This document shows, one piece after another, positions 16,917-24,151 of a DNA stretch of 64,000 nucleotides. Origin of the DNA: Streptomyces californicus (lineage in GTDB: Bacteria > Actinomycetota > Actinomycetes > Streptomycetales > Streptomycetaceae); assembly GCF_000717645.1 (NCBI RefSeq), contig NZ_JNZZ01000024.1:32758-96757 (forward strand), given 5' to 3'. Numbering within the stretch: the stretch's first letter is position 1; each line of letters opens with the position of its first letter. Made by a program: the position numbers and the translations under genes. The notes under the pieces are model-generated. The model ran no database searches. It was given only the letters and a program-made list of their open reading frames with translations, and was not told the origin of the DNA.

Positions 16917-17666
16917 ATGTCAGACAGCACACAGCAGCCCGGGGGCGGGCCCGCGCCGCGCGACCCGTGGGCGCCGCCCGACAGCGGGGTGGACCTGGGC
17001 AAGCAGGGGGCGCAGACCCCGCCGCCCGCCGGGCACACACCGCCCGCGGTCCACGACCAGCCGACCGTGACGTCGATGCCGAGCGCGGGGCCGGCCGGCG
17101 GCACCGGACCGATACCCCAGGCCGGACCCGGAGCCTTCGGGCCGGCGCCCTCGGACGTACCGCCGCCGCCGGTCGGCCCGAACGGCCCCGGCTACGCGGG
17201 CCAGCCGCCGATAGGCGCCGGCCACGCGGGACCGCCGCCGGCCGCGCACTACGGCTACCCGGCCCCGCCCGCGCAGCCGTACGGCGGCTACCCGGGCTAC
17301 GGCGCCTACGGCGTCGGTCCGGCCGGTTGGGCCCCCGCGCCCAACAACGGCCTCGGCACCGCCGCGATGGTGATCGGCATCGTCTCGGTGGTCGGATTCT
17401 GCCTCTACGGCCTCAACATCGTCCTCGGCATCCTGGCGCTGATCTTCGGCATCATCGGCCTCGGCCGGGCCAAGCGCGGCGAGGCCACCAACCGGGGAAT
17501 GGCGCTGGCCGGGGTCATCCTCGGTGCGATCGGCATCGTCGTCGGGGCGACGATCCTCGGCCTGATCATCTGGGCCGCCACCAGCGCGGACCGTGACTCG
17601 GACTACGACAGCGACCCCTACGACGACCCGTTCGCGACGTCGCTGGTCGTCGAGGACCGCGGTTAG
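16917..17666 (+). CDS. DUF4190 membrane protein with Pro/Gly-rich N-terminus
   Basis: 249 residues. Residues 1-~140 are a disordered Pro/Gly/Ala-rich region ending in YGGYPGYGAYGVGPAGWAP repeats. Two membrane helices with the DUF4190 pattern follow: GTAAMVIGIVSVVGFC...LGILALIFGIIGLGRAK and GMALAGVILGAIGIVVG. A short acidic tail (DRDSDYDSDPYDDP) ends the protein. GGGGGAGG lies 6 nt before ATG 16917. Function is unknown. A strong terminator follows. Confidence 0.88.
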   Translation: MSDSTQQPGGGPAPRDPWAPPDSGVDLGKQGAQTPPPAGHTPPAVHDQPTVTSMPSAGPAGGTGPIPQAGPGAFGPAPSDVPPPPVGPNGPGYAGQPPIGAGHAGPPPAAHYGYPAPPAQPYGGYPGYGAYGVGPAGWAPAPNNGLGTAAMVIGIVSVVGFCLYGLNIVLGILALIFGIIGLGRAKRGEATNRGMALAGVILGAIGIVVGATILGLIIWAATSADRDSDYDSDPYDDPFATSLVVEDRG

Positions 17667-17706
17667 AGGACGGCACGCCCGCAGACCGGGCACCATTCCC
17701 GCACCT

Positions 17707-17749
17707 GCCTCCGGGCGGTGGAGACGCCGAGTCTCCACCGCCCGGAGGC
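17707..17749 (+). terminator. Terminator of the DUF4190 gene
   Basis: A perfect stem of 18-19 bp (arms 17707-17725 and 17731-17749; inner sequence GGCGGTGGAGAC) has a GCCGA loop, 40 bp after the stop. Confidence 0.82.
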
Positions 17750-17770
17750 GTGTGGGGGCCGCTCGTCTCC

Positions 17771-17845
17771 GCGCGTCGCGGTCGTCCCCGCATGCGTCGC
17801 CGTCGTCCCCGCGGGCGTCTCGCTCGCGTCCCCGCGCGTCGCGGG
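17771..17845. repeat. Short degenerate tandem repeat (~21 bp, three copies)
   Basis: GCGCGTCGCGGTCGTCCCCG, ATGCGTCGCCGTCGTCCCCG and a 23-bp variant ending TCGCGTCCCCGC follow one another. This is the only structure I see in the 326-bp gap between the DUF4190 and DUF4267 genes apart from the terminator. No ORF there looks real. Confidence 0.55.
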
Positions 17846-17992
17846 CGGACCGGAACGCTCCGCTCCACCGCCCTGCCGGGCGTCCGCGCGGATGCTCTCG
17901 GAGGGCGAAGGGGTGTCGGACGGCGGCCGAGGGGGAACCCGTGTTCCGCCGAGTTCGGGCGAGTCGAGTTCGGGTGATCCGAGGAGGATGCT

Positions 17993-18409
17993 GTGGAAGC
18001 CGGTCTGGTGCGATGGGTGGGCGCGGCCACCGCTGCCTACGGTGTGGGTGTCCTGGTGCGGCCGGCCCTGATGGCCCGCCCGTGCGGCCTGGACGGTGAG
18101 GACGGGTCCGTCCCGGCCCCCGCCGACCTGCTGATCCGGGTCCTGGGCGTCCGGGACGCCGCGATCGGCGTCACCATGCTGGTCGCGAAGGACCGTTCCG
18201 TCCGACGAGCGGCGACGGCGTGCCGCGTCGTGGCCGACCTCGGCGACGCGGTGCTCTTCGGTACGCGGCTGCCCGATCCGGCCGCCCGCCGCAAGGCCGC
18301 GGCGGTCGCGGGAGGCTGGGGCGCGCTGTGCGCGGTGGCTGGGCTGGTCTCGGACGGAGTCGGGGGCAGCGGCGGGGCCGGACGCCGGCGGTGCCGCCGG
18401 TCCGGTTGA
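17993..18409 (+). CDS. DUF4267-like small membrane protein
   Basis: 138 residues with three or four short hydrophobic segments (WVGAATAAYGVGVLV, LLIRVLGVRDAAIGVTMLV, AAAVAGGWGALCAVAGLV). The conserved R-x-L-G-x-R-D pattern is that of DUF4267 proteins. GAGGAGG at 17981-17987 sits 5 nt before GTG 17993, which fixes the start. The C-terminal tail is Gly/Arg-rich. Function is unknown. Confidence 0.75.
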   Translation: MEAGLVRWVGAATAAYGVGVLVRPALMARPCGLDGEDGSVPAPADLLIRVLGVRDAAIGVTMLVAKDRSVRRAATACRVVADLGDAVLFGTRLPDPAARRKAAAVAGGWGALCAVAGLVSDGVGGSGGAGRRRCRRSG

Positions 18410-18486
18410 GACCACGGTCCGCGCTTCCGCCGGGCGGCGCCCTCTCCGACGTCATTGGTCTGTACCTGTCGGGGCAGAAGAGGGAC

Positions 18487-18693
18487 ATGAGCGACGACAC
18501 GATCACCATCAAGGTCGAGCTGCACGGCGGGCCGCTCGACGGCCGTACCGTCCCCGTCTCCCTCACCGACGAAGACCCCTGGATCGCCCTCCCCAACGAC
18601 GGCTGCGCCTATCCCGGCGGCAGGAGCCTCTACGCCCCCGACACGGCCGGTCGTTGGGTGTGGCAGGACGACCAGCCGGCCGACGCCTCCTGA
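18487..18693 (+). CDS. Small conserved hypothetical protein (GGPLDG type)
   Basis: 68 residues. The pattern VELHGGPLDGRTVPV, acidic/aromatic DPWIALPNDGCAYPGG and terminal GRWVWQDD resembles small beta-rich proteins of actinomycetes and their phages. Function is unknown. Codon use is G/C-rich at third positions like true genes. AGAGGGAC precedes ATG 18487. It ends 6 bp before the left end of the MITE. Confidence 0.65.
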   Translation: MSDDTITIKVELHGGPLDGRTVPVSLTDEDPWIALPNDGCAYPGGRSLYAPDTAGRWVWQDDQPADAS

Positions 18694-18699
18694 CCGCTC

Positions 18700-18874
18700 G
18701 GGCGTGTGTCGAAAGTAGCGCCGTCCGCCCGAAGGGCGGGCCCCGCGGCGTCTGGTGCGTGCGATCGCAAGGCGGAGGGTCGTCCTCGTACTGGGCGTAC
18801 GTGGGCGATCCCGACAACGCGGCGAGCGTGCGTGCCAGGCGTCGCGGGGCAGGCGGGACTTTCGACACACGCCC
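18700..18874. mobile_element. MITE-like element, 175 bp, with perfect 17-bp terminal inverted repeats
   Basis: The left end GGGCGTGTGTCGAAAGT (18700-18716) is the exact reverse complement of the right end (18858-18874). The flanks read CTC on the left and TAG on the right, so a CTAG-like or TA target duplication is possible but eroded. The interior has no ORF of transposase size and contains GTCCGCCCGAAGGGCGG-type short inverted repeats. It lies between a small conserved gene and the minus-strand stress cluster. From memory, similar sequences recur in other Streptomyces chromosomes. Confidence 0.85.
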
Positions 18875-18904
18875 TAGGGCGTCCGGACGATGCCGCCGAG
18901 GCGC

Positions 18905-19486
18905 TCACCTGGCGCGCGGGGTCGCGCGGGGCCGGCTGCTGACGCGCGTACGGGTGACCAGCCGGACCGGTCGCAGGGCGCTCTCGGCCGCGGCCGTCAC
19001 CGAGCCGAGCCGCGCCAGGACCGCCCTCGGCGCGGTCCCGGGCTCGGTCCACACCCGAAGGGCCAGGTGCGCCCGTCCCCGGCGAGCGGTGATCCGGCAG
19101 TGCGCCCGTACGATCCCGTCGATGTGGAGGGAGTCCTCCCGTACCGCCTCCTCCAGGGCGGTCAGCCGCACATCTGTCCGGGGCGCTCCCAGCGGAGTCG
19201 TCGGGAAAGGGCGACGCAGCGGTGTGCGGGTCACGAACCAGCGCAGGCACAGCACGGTCACGAGAGTCCCCGTGCCGATCACCGCCGGAAGCCACCACGC
19301 GGCCTCCCTCAGCGAACCCAGGGTGGCCCAGTCCACCAAGACGCCGTCGGCGTCGGGCCTCGGCCACCAGGCCGGCGCCCGGCCGTCGACCGCGCGCGCC
19401 GCGCCGAGCAGCCAGAGCCCGCCGAGCAGCAGCGCCCCGCCGAGCAGGGCGATCAGTGTCCGGTCCACGACGGTCCGCCGCTTCAT
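18905..19486 (-). CDS. amaP: AmaP-like alkaline-shock membrane anchor protein
   Basis: 193 residues. Two membrane helices are visible (TLIALLGGALLLGGLWLLGA and WWLPAVIGTGTLVTVLCLRWF). A C-terminal cytoplasmic Asp23-like half follows (VRLTALEEAVREDSLHIDGIVRAHC, LALRVWTEPGTAPRAVLARL). This is the layout of AmaP, which anchors Asp23 proteins to the membrane. ATG 19486 overlaps the stop of the preceding gene as ATGA, so the two are translationally coupled. The gene ends 31 bp from the MITE. Confidence 0.8.
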   Translation of the reverse strand: MKRRTVVDRTLIALLGGALLLGGLWLLGAARAVDGRAPAWWPRPDADGVLVDWATLGSLREAAWWLPAVIGTGTLVTVLCLRWFVTRTPLRRPFPTTPLGAPRTDVRLTALEEAVREDSLHIDGIVRAHCRITARRGRAHLALRVWTEPGTAPRAVLARLGSVTAAAESALRPVRLVTRTRVSSRPRATPRAR

Positions 19487-20439
19487 CGGGTCTCCTTCCG
19501 GCCGTGTTCCGCTCCGGCCGGCGCGTCGGCGGCTGGGGCGTTCACCAGGTTCTCGTCGGGCACGGGGTCCCACGTACGGGCCGTCCGCACCCGGAGAGCG
19601 CAGCGCAGCGGCCGGTCCAACCGGCAGTCGTCGACCGCCCCGAGCACCGCGGCACGGGCCTCCTCGCGGGCGGCGGCACGGTCGCCGAAGGCGAGCACGG
19701 CACGGACGCGGACCCGCCGACGGCCCACCCGGACCCGGACGGTGTCCACGCCGGAGACGTCGAGGACGCGATCACGCACCAGGGAGGCGACGGCGCTCCG
19801 GTCCACGGCGACCGTCCGCCGGGAGGGGAACCCCGCGACGACGTAGCGGCTCCGCATCCCCGGGGTGCCGGCGAGGAGGAGCAGCCACAGCCCGGCCACC
19901 ACCGCGGCGATCGCGCCGACCGTCACCGGCAGGGCATCGGCGCGCGTGGCCGAGAGCCGGTCCACGACGTCGCTCCGCCATCCCGCCGGAGCGTGCCCGA
20001 AGGCGTGGACGGCGACGACATCGGCGGTCAGGAGGGCGGCCGGCACGGCTCCGAGCAGGGCGATCACCGCCGCGGGGGAGCTCCGCGGCGACCACCAGCG
20101 ACGAGGGGCGCCGCCCTCCTCGTCCGGCGGCGGGGCGACCGCCGAGTCCTCGCTCCGGCGCAGCCGTACGACACCGAGGCGGGTCACCCGCACGGTGAGC
20201 CCCGTCAACTCGCCGGTGCGGGACGCCACGTGCCGTTGCACGGCCCTGGCCCGGTGGCCGAGTTCGCCGGGCCAGGGGAGGGCGAGCCGCACCGAGACGT
20301 CCGCGCGCCTTCCCCGCACCGTGGCCGCGCCGCGCACCGCGCCGACCGCGCCGCCCTTCTCGGTGGCGGCCTGTTGCGCGATCCTCGCCACCGCCCGCGC
20401 GGAGATCGTCGTGGTGCCCCGGCGGCCGGCCGGGATCAC
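19483..20439 (-). CDS. DUF6286-type Asp23-related membrane protein
   Basis: 318 residues. The N-terminal Asp23-like part starts TTTISARAVARIAQQAA and includes VSVRLALPWPGELGHRARAV. Two hydrophobic helices (SSPAAVIALLGAVPAALL and VTVGAIAAVVAGLWLLLL) surround a short loop. The C-terminal region (RSAVASLVRDRVLDVSGVDT) is a second Asp23-like unit. GTG 20439 overlaps the upstream stop as GTGA, which defines the start despite a frame open further upstream. It is a probable partner of AmaP and Asp23 in an envelope-stress complex. Confidence 0.78.
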   Translation of the reverse strand: MIPAGRRGTTTISARAVARIAQQAATEKGGAVGAVRGAATVRGRRADVSVRLALPWPGELGHRARAVQRHVASRTGELTGLTVRVTRLGVVRLRRSEDSAVAPPPDEEGGAPRRWWSPRSSPAAVIALLGAVPAALLTADVVAVHAFGHAPAGWRSDVVDRLSATRADALPVTVGAIAAVVAGLWLLLLAGTPGMRSRYVVAGFPSRRTVAVDRSAVASLVRDRVLDVSGVDTVRVRVGRRRVRVRAVLAFGDRAAAREEARAAVLGAVDDCRLDRPLRCALRVRTARTWDPVPDENLVNAPAADAPAGAEHGRKETR

Positions 20440-20618
20440 CGGCGCCCCCGTTCGACCAGGTCGCGCAGTCGGTCGATCCCGTCGCGCTCGGCCCAGCCGC
20501 CCAGGAACAGGCCCACCGCCCCGAGCGCGCCCACGAGCAGGAACGCCGCGAACCCGCCGAAGTAGGCGGCGAACCCGAGCGCCATCCCTGCCGACAAGCC
20601 CACGAACCGGCCGTCCAT
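20436..20618 (-). CDS. Small hydrophobic protein of the Asp23/AmaP operon
   Basis: 60 residues, mostly one long or two short membrane helices (GMALGFAAYFGGFAAFLLVGALGAVGL in pieces), with a charged C-terminus ERDGIDRLRDLVERGRR. GAAGGGAGG precedes ATG 20618. Its stop overlaps the next start (GTGA). It resembles the small DUF2273-type membrane proteins that accompany Asp23/AmaP in Gram-positives. That link rests on position and size. Confidence 0.75.
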   Translation of the reverse strand: MDGRFVGLSAGMALGFAAYFGGFAAFLLVGALGAVGLFLGGWAERDGIDRLRDLVERGRR

Positions 20619-20738
20619 CGGCAGCCTCCCTTCTGTACGAGGGAAGCGCGGCGCGCATCCCTCCGTGGTCGTCCCATGGCATTCGATGCCGCGCCCGGCC
20701 CGGACGGGGGTCACGGGCCGGGCGCGGCGGTCAAGGGG

Positions 20739-21248
20739 TCACGCGACGCGGCTGTGGTCGGTGTCCGAGCCGTCGGCCTCGTCGTCGGGAAGGCGGACGT
20801 CGTCGATCGCGATGTTCACCTCCACGACCTCCAGCCCGGTGATCCGCTCCACGGCGGAGATCACGTTCTCGCGCACGTCGGAGGCCAGTTCCGTGATCGA
20901 CACCCCGTACTCCACGACGAGTTCCAGGTCGATGGCGGTCTGGCGCTCGCCGACCTCGACCTTCACCCCCCGGCCCATGTTGGGCCGGCCGCCGGGGACC
21001 CGGTCGCGGACCGCTCCGAGGGTCCGGGACAGGCCACCGCCCATGTCGTGCACGCCCGGGATCTCACGGGCCGCCATACCGGCGATCTTGACGACGACCA
21101 CATCCGCGATGGAGGTCCGTCCCCGGTCCGCGGCGGGAGCCTGCGCGCCGGTCACCCCGGCCGACAGGCTCGTCCCGTTCGGCTTGTCGAAGCGCGCCGG
21201 GCCGCCGGTCGTCACGTTGTCGATGGTGGTCTTCGTGTCCGTAGCCAC
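20739..21248 (-). CDS. Asp23/Gls24 family envelope stress protein
   Basis: 169 residues. A flexible N-terminus of about 45 residues is followed by a complete Asp23 domain: TSIADVVVVKIAGMAAREIPGV, VKVEVGERQTAIDLELVVEYG and VRENVISAVERITGLEVVEVNI. A short acidic tail ends the protein. The start is GTG 21248 after GAAGGAGCA. It is the first gene of the minus-strand stress operon and is divergent from the ECF sigma gene. Confidence 0.93.
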   Translation of the reverse strand: MATDTKTTIDNVTTGGPARFDKPNGTSLSAGVTGAQAPAADRGRTSIADVVVVKIAGMAAREIPGVHDMGGGLSRTLGAVRDRVPGGRPNMGRGVKVEVGERQTAIDLELVVEYGVSITELASDVRENVISAVERITGLEVVEVNIAIDDVRLPDDEADGSDTDHSRVA

Positions 21249-21556
21249 AGAGTGCTCCTTCGAGGTCGTCAGCGCTGCCGTGCATCGCTGGGCCGGTGGT
21301 CGTTCATCAGGTTCGACAACGCGCCCAGGAGTCTGTGACGCACGAATTCCCCCGAATCCGCGGATGACCGCGCCGACGGCCCCGGAACAGGTGTGCGGAA
21401 CGGGAGATTTCGCGGGTACGCGTCACAGCGCGCCGCCCCCGGTGTCATAACCGGCGGGGCGGTCGCGGAGCCGTACCCCTCCACCGCCCCGCCCGGGCGG
21501 AACGGTGGAGCCCACCACGAACTGCGGGCATGAGCACCGCGAGGAGGAGCGACCAC
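21249..21556. promoter_or_regulatory. Divergent intergenic region of the stress cluster
   Basis: 308 bp separate asp23 (minus) and the ECF sigma gene (plus), with no credible ORF. Two GGAAC boxes (21384-21388 and 21397-21401) resemble ECF -35 elements, and CGTC at 21421-21424 could be a -10, but the 19-nt spacing is longer than usual. TCCACCG (21480-21486) and CGGTGGA (21503-21509) form a stem around CCGCCCGGGCGG in the presumed sigma 5' UTR. Confidence 0.4.
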
Positions 21557-22144
21557 GTGACGGGGAGTCCCGCGCGATCCGAGCCGCCCGACGACGAGGC
21601 CCTGCGGGTCGACGACGTCCTGATGACCGAGCGGGCGGCGGAGGGCGACGAGGACGCCTTCGCGGTTCTGGTCCGCCGTCACGCCCCGGCGCTGCTGCGG
21701 CTGGCCGCCCGTCTCCTGGGCAACCGCACCGAGGCCGAGGACGCCGTTCAGGACGCGTTCGTCAGCGCCTGGCGGCGGTTGCCCGAGTTCCGGGGCGGGT
21801 CCTCCTTCGCCACCTGGATGTACCGCATCGTCACCAACCGCTGCCTGAACGTCCTGCGGGCCCGGCGCCCCCAGGCGCCGCTGAACGACCTCCCCGACCT
21901 GCCCGCCCCCGCCCATGTCACCGCCCCCGACCGCATCACCGAGGGCCGCGCCGCACTCCACGACCTGCGGGAGGCGCTCGCCACGCTCTCACCCGAGCAA
22001 CGCACCTGCTGGACTCTGCGCACACTGGACGGCAGAAGCTATGCCTTCATCGCGAAGACCGTCGGCATCAGCGAACAGGCCGTACGCGCACGTGTCTTCA
22101 GAGCCCGCCGCCGACTGACCCACACCCTGGGGGCCTGGCAATGA
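21557..22144 (+). CDS. ECF-type RNA polymerase sigma factor
   Basis: 195 residues. The sigma-2 region (AFAVLVRRHAPALLRLAARLLGN, EAEDAVQDAFVSAWRRLPEFRG, FATWMYRIVTNRCLNVLRARR) and sigma-4 HTH (LREALATLSPEQRTCWTL, YAFIAKTVGISEQAVRARVFRARR) are complete. There is no sigma-3 domain. I chose GTG 21557 because GAGGAGGAG ends 8 nt before it; ATG 21530 is in frame but lacks a ribosome binding site. The stop overlaps the next start as ATGA, so the downstream protein is made in coupled amounts, as for sigma/anti-sigma pairs. Confidence 0.93.
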   Translation: MTGSPARSEPPDDEALRVDDVLMTERAAEGDEDAFAVLVRRHAPALLRLAARLLGNRTEAEDAVQDAFVSAWRRLPEFRGGSSFATWMYRIVTNRCLNVLRARRPQAPLNDLPDLPAPAHVTAPDRITEGRAALHDLREALATLSPEQRTCWTLRTLDGRSYAFIAKTVGISEQAVRARVFRARRRLTHTLGAWQ

Positions 22145-22743
22145 ACAACCGCCCACCCGAAACCCGTACCGACCCCGACGACGAGACGCTGCCCTGCGGC
22201 CGACTGCTCTCCCGGGTCTGGGCCGACTGGGAGGACGCGGTCCACGACGACCACACCGCGCAGTGCGCCCACTGCCGGCCGGCCGTCGCCGACCTGGAAC
22301 GGCTGGAGTCCCGGGTACGGGCCCTCGACGCCGAACCCGCCCAGACGTCCTTCGACGCCGCATCCGTCGTCGACCGGGTGATGGACACGGTCCGCCTGGA
22401 GCTGCGCCCCGGCCGGCCGCTGCCGCTCGGCGACGCGGCGGAAGACCTGCGGATCATGGAGAACGCCGCCGCCCGCGTCCTGCGCCGCGCGGCCGAGGAG
22501 GTGCCCGGAGTCAGGGCCGGCTCCTGCCGCCTCACCCCGGGCGCCACCACCGTGGAGGTCGCCCTGTCCGTGCGGGCACCGCTGACCACACCCGATGTGC
22601 GGGCCGTGGCGCAGGAGGTCCGCCGCCGGGTCCACGAGGCGGCGGACCGGCGCCTCGGACTCCGCCTCGGCGCGATCGACGTACGCGTCACCGACCTCGT
22701 GGCCGAAGCGGCACCGCACCGAGAAGAGGAGTCCTCCGGATGA
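22141..22743 (+). CDS. Asp23-like protein with N-terminal Hx3Cx2C zinc anti-sigma motif
   Basis: 200 residues. The N-terminal ~60 residues read LLSRVWADWEDAVHDDH followed by a motif of H38, C42 and C45 (HTAQCAHC). This Hx3Cx2C pattern is that of zinc-associated anti-sigma domains. From about residue 75 the protein is Asp23-like: ASVVDRVMDTVRLELRPG, NAAARVLRRAAEEVPGVRAG, TVEVALSVRAPLTTPDVRAV, RVHEAADRRLGLRLGAIDV. There is no membrane helix. ATGA coupling to the ECF sigma gene upstream and to the next gene downstream is visible at both ends. I infer an anti-sigma or co-sensor for the adjacent sigma factor. A plain Asp23 annotation would miss the N-terminal motif. Confidence 0.82.
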   Translation: MNNRPPETRTDPDDETLPCGRLLSRVWADWEDAVHDDHTAQCAHCRPAVADLERLESRVRALDAEPAQTSFDAASVVDRVMDTVRLELRPGRPLPLGDAAEDLRIMENAAARVLRRAAEEVPGVRAGSCRLTPGATTVEVALSVRAPLTTPDVRAVAQEVRRRVHEAADRRLGLRLGAIDVRVTDLVAEAAPHREEESSG

Positions 22744-23075
22744 CCTCCCCCGCGACCGACCTGCGCACGGAGCTGGCCCGCGTGGTCGAGGACGTGCCCG
22801 GTGTGGCCTTCCTCGCCCCCGGGATCCGCCGCCGGCTCCGTTCCCTGACGAGCGCGTCCACCCCGGACGGCCCCACCCCAGACATCAGCGGCATCACCGT
22901 CTCCGGACCGCTGCCGGACGGTTCCCGCACGATCGGGATCAGGCTCGTCTGCCGCGCGGACCGCCGGGTCCTCGACACCGCCCGCGCGGTGCGCGAGGCG
23001 GTGGACGCTCACCTCGGCGGCACCTGTGCGGAGAGCCCGGACCGCGTCGTGATCACCGTGACCGGGGCGGTCTGA
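22740..23075 (+). CDS. Small Asp23-related protein, third gene of the sigma operon
   Basis: 111 residues with no signal or membrane segment. LRTELARVVEDVPGVAFLAPG and RTIGIRLVCRADRRVLDTARAVREAVDAHL follow the alpha/beta order of a reduced Asp23 domain. Similarity is weak and the function unknown. ATG 22740 overlaps the preceding stop (ATGA). It completes a coupled trio with the ECF sigma factor and the zinc-motif Asp23 protein. Confidence 0.75.
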   Translation: MTSPATDLRTELARVVEDVPGVAFLAPGIRRRLRSLTSASTPDGPTPDISGITVSGPLPDGSRTIGIRLVCRADRRVLDTARAVREAVDAHLGGTCAESPDRVVITVTGAV

Positions 23076-23380
23076 ACCTCCGGGCGGGGGGTTGTCGATG
23101 CGCGGCCTCCCGGTGCGGAGCGGCCCCGCCGTACGTTCCGGCTCCCCGCGCCCGCACCGGGGCGCGGCGCGGTCCGGCCCCGTGACAGGGCCGGGCGCCC
23201 GCCGTGCTGTGACAGGCCCGGGCACCCACCGTGCCGCAGCAGGGCCGGGTGCCCACCGCCCGTAACGGCCCGCCGCCCCGTAACGGCCCAGGCGCCCACC
23301 GTCCATAACGGCCCAGGTGCCGGCCACCCCGTAGCGGCCCGCCGCCCGTGACAGCCCGGACGCCCGCCGCCCGGCCGCAC
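23076..23380. repeat. Degenerate GC-rich repeats between two convergent genes
   Basis: From about 23160 to 23375 a loose repeat of 28-38 bp recurs, built on CGTAACGGCCCAGGCGCCCACC-like segments (for example GTAACGGCCCGCCGCCCC, TAACGGCCCAGGCGCCCACC, TAACGGCCCAGGTGCCGGCC, GTAGCGGCCCGCCGCCCG). I see no convincing ORF on either strand of this 305-bp gap. It probably contains termination structures for the convergent genes. Confidence 0.5.
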
Positions 23381-23941
23381 TCACCCCGTCGAGCCGTCCG
23401 ACCGCAGCCTCTCCCGCGCCTCCATCAGGGCGAAGCCCAGCAGATTCAGCCCCCGCCACTCCCGCGGCCGCTCCACCCGCTCGTCGTCCGCCGCGAGCCC
23501 GACGCCCCAGATCCGGTCCAGCGGAGACGCCTCCACCAGCACCCGGTCCCCGGTGGACAGCAGGAAGCCGGCCAGCTCCGGGTCCTGCCCGAACTTGTGC
23601 AGGCTGCCCTCCACCACCAGGGCGAACCGCTCCCGTGCCCACACGTCCTCGTCGAAGCCGCGCACCAGCCGCCCCGCCTTCTTCGCCGCCGCCGGGCTCG
23701 TCGCCGACAAGGCCGCCCGCTCCGCCTCCGGATCGCCGAAGAGCCGCGCCTTGGCGGCCATCATCCAGTGCTCGGCGCTCGCATACGCCACTCCGTCCAC
23801 GGTGAACGGCGACGGCCACCACTGGCTCAGACAGCTCGCCCCGATCCGGCCGTCCGGGCGCGGGCGGTGCCCCCAGAACGGCAGATACTTCACCCGCCTG
23901 CCCCGCGCCACGTCCGCCAGAAGCCCATCGATCGGTCCCAT
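23381..23941 (-). CDS. NADAR (YbiA/RibX-like) family protein
   Basis: 186 residues. Diagnostic NADAR features are YLPFWGHRP, CLSQWWPSPFTVDGVAYASAEHWMMAAKARLFGD, KFGQDPELAGFLLSTGDRVLVEASPLDRIWGVGL and RGLNLLGFALMEARERL. The family includes N-glycosidases that process ADP-ribose-related or riboflavin intermediates. Partners in toxin and defence systems also use the fold, but here it is a stand-alone housekeeping-type gene. ATG 23941 (MGPIDGLL) matches the usual family start; an in-frame ATG at 23959 is possible. Neither has a strong ribosome binding site. Confidence 0.9.
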   Translation of the reverse strand: MGPIDGLLADVARGRRVKYLPFWGHRPRPDGRIGASCLSQWWPSPFTVDGVAYASAEHWMMAAKARLFGDPEAERAALSATSPAAAKKAGRLVRGFDEDVWARERFALVVEGSLHKFGQDPELAGFLLSTGDRVLVEASPLDRIWGVGLAADDERVERPREWRGLNLLGFALMEARERLRSDGSTG

Positions 23942-24014
23942 GACATGTGAGTGTGGCATCCGCCACTGACACTCCGTACGGGGATTTCCGCAACCACACG
24001 ACACATGGTCGACA

Positions 24015-24081
24015 GATTCCGTCGCGTAACCAAAAGGCAACAACGGAATCACTTGTTGGCCGCGAACCCCTCTGTCAGGAT
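24015..24081 (+). promoter_or_regulatory. Promoter and candidate GlnR-type operator upstream of the second aldehyde dehydrogenase
   Basis: The -35 TTGTTG (24053-24058), 17-bp spacer and -10 CAGGAT (24076-24081) fit the Streptomyces housekeeping consensus. Just upstream, GATTCCGT (24015-24022) and ACGGAATC (24043-24050) form an inverted repeat with 20-bp separation. Within it GTAAC-N6-GCAAC matches one half of the GlnR box (GTnAC-N6-GnAAC). Promoter confidence is fair. The GlnR assignment is inference. Confidence 0.6.
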
Positions 24082-24151
24082 CGGCACTCAATTCAGGAAG
24101 AAGCTACGCCGCCCCCGCCGCACAGCGGGCACCGCGGCTCAGGAGAGCGTC

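Noticed and set aside
18700..18874. Terminator only
   Set aside because: The inverted ends are 141 bp apart and perfect at 17 bp, which fits a mobile element better than a hairpin terminator.
21384..21424. Autoregulated ECF promoter (GGAAC...CGTC)
   Set aside because: Spacing of 19 nt from the second GGAAC is longer than the usual 16-17, and two GGAAC boxes compete. Kept only as a low-confidence note in the intergenic feature.
23076..23380. A minus-strand coding region made of RWAPGP-type repeats
   Set aside because: The apparent protein repeats come from degenerate DNA repeats. There is no start signal and no codon-position bias typical of genes.
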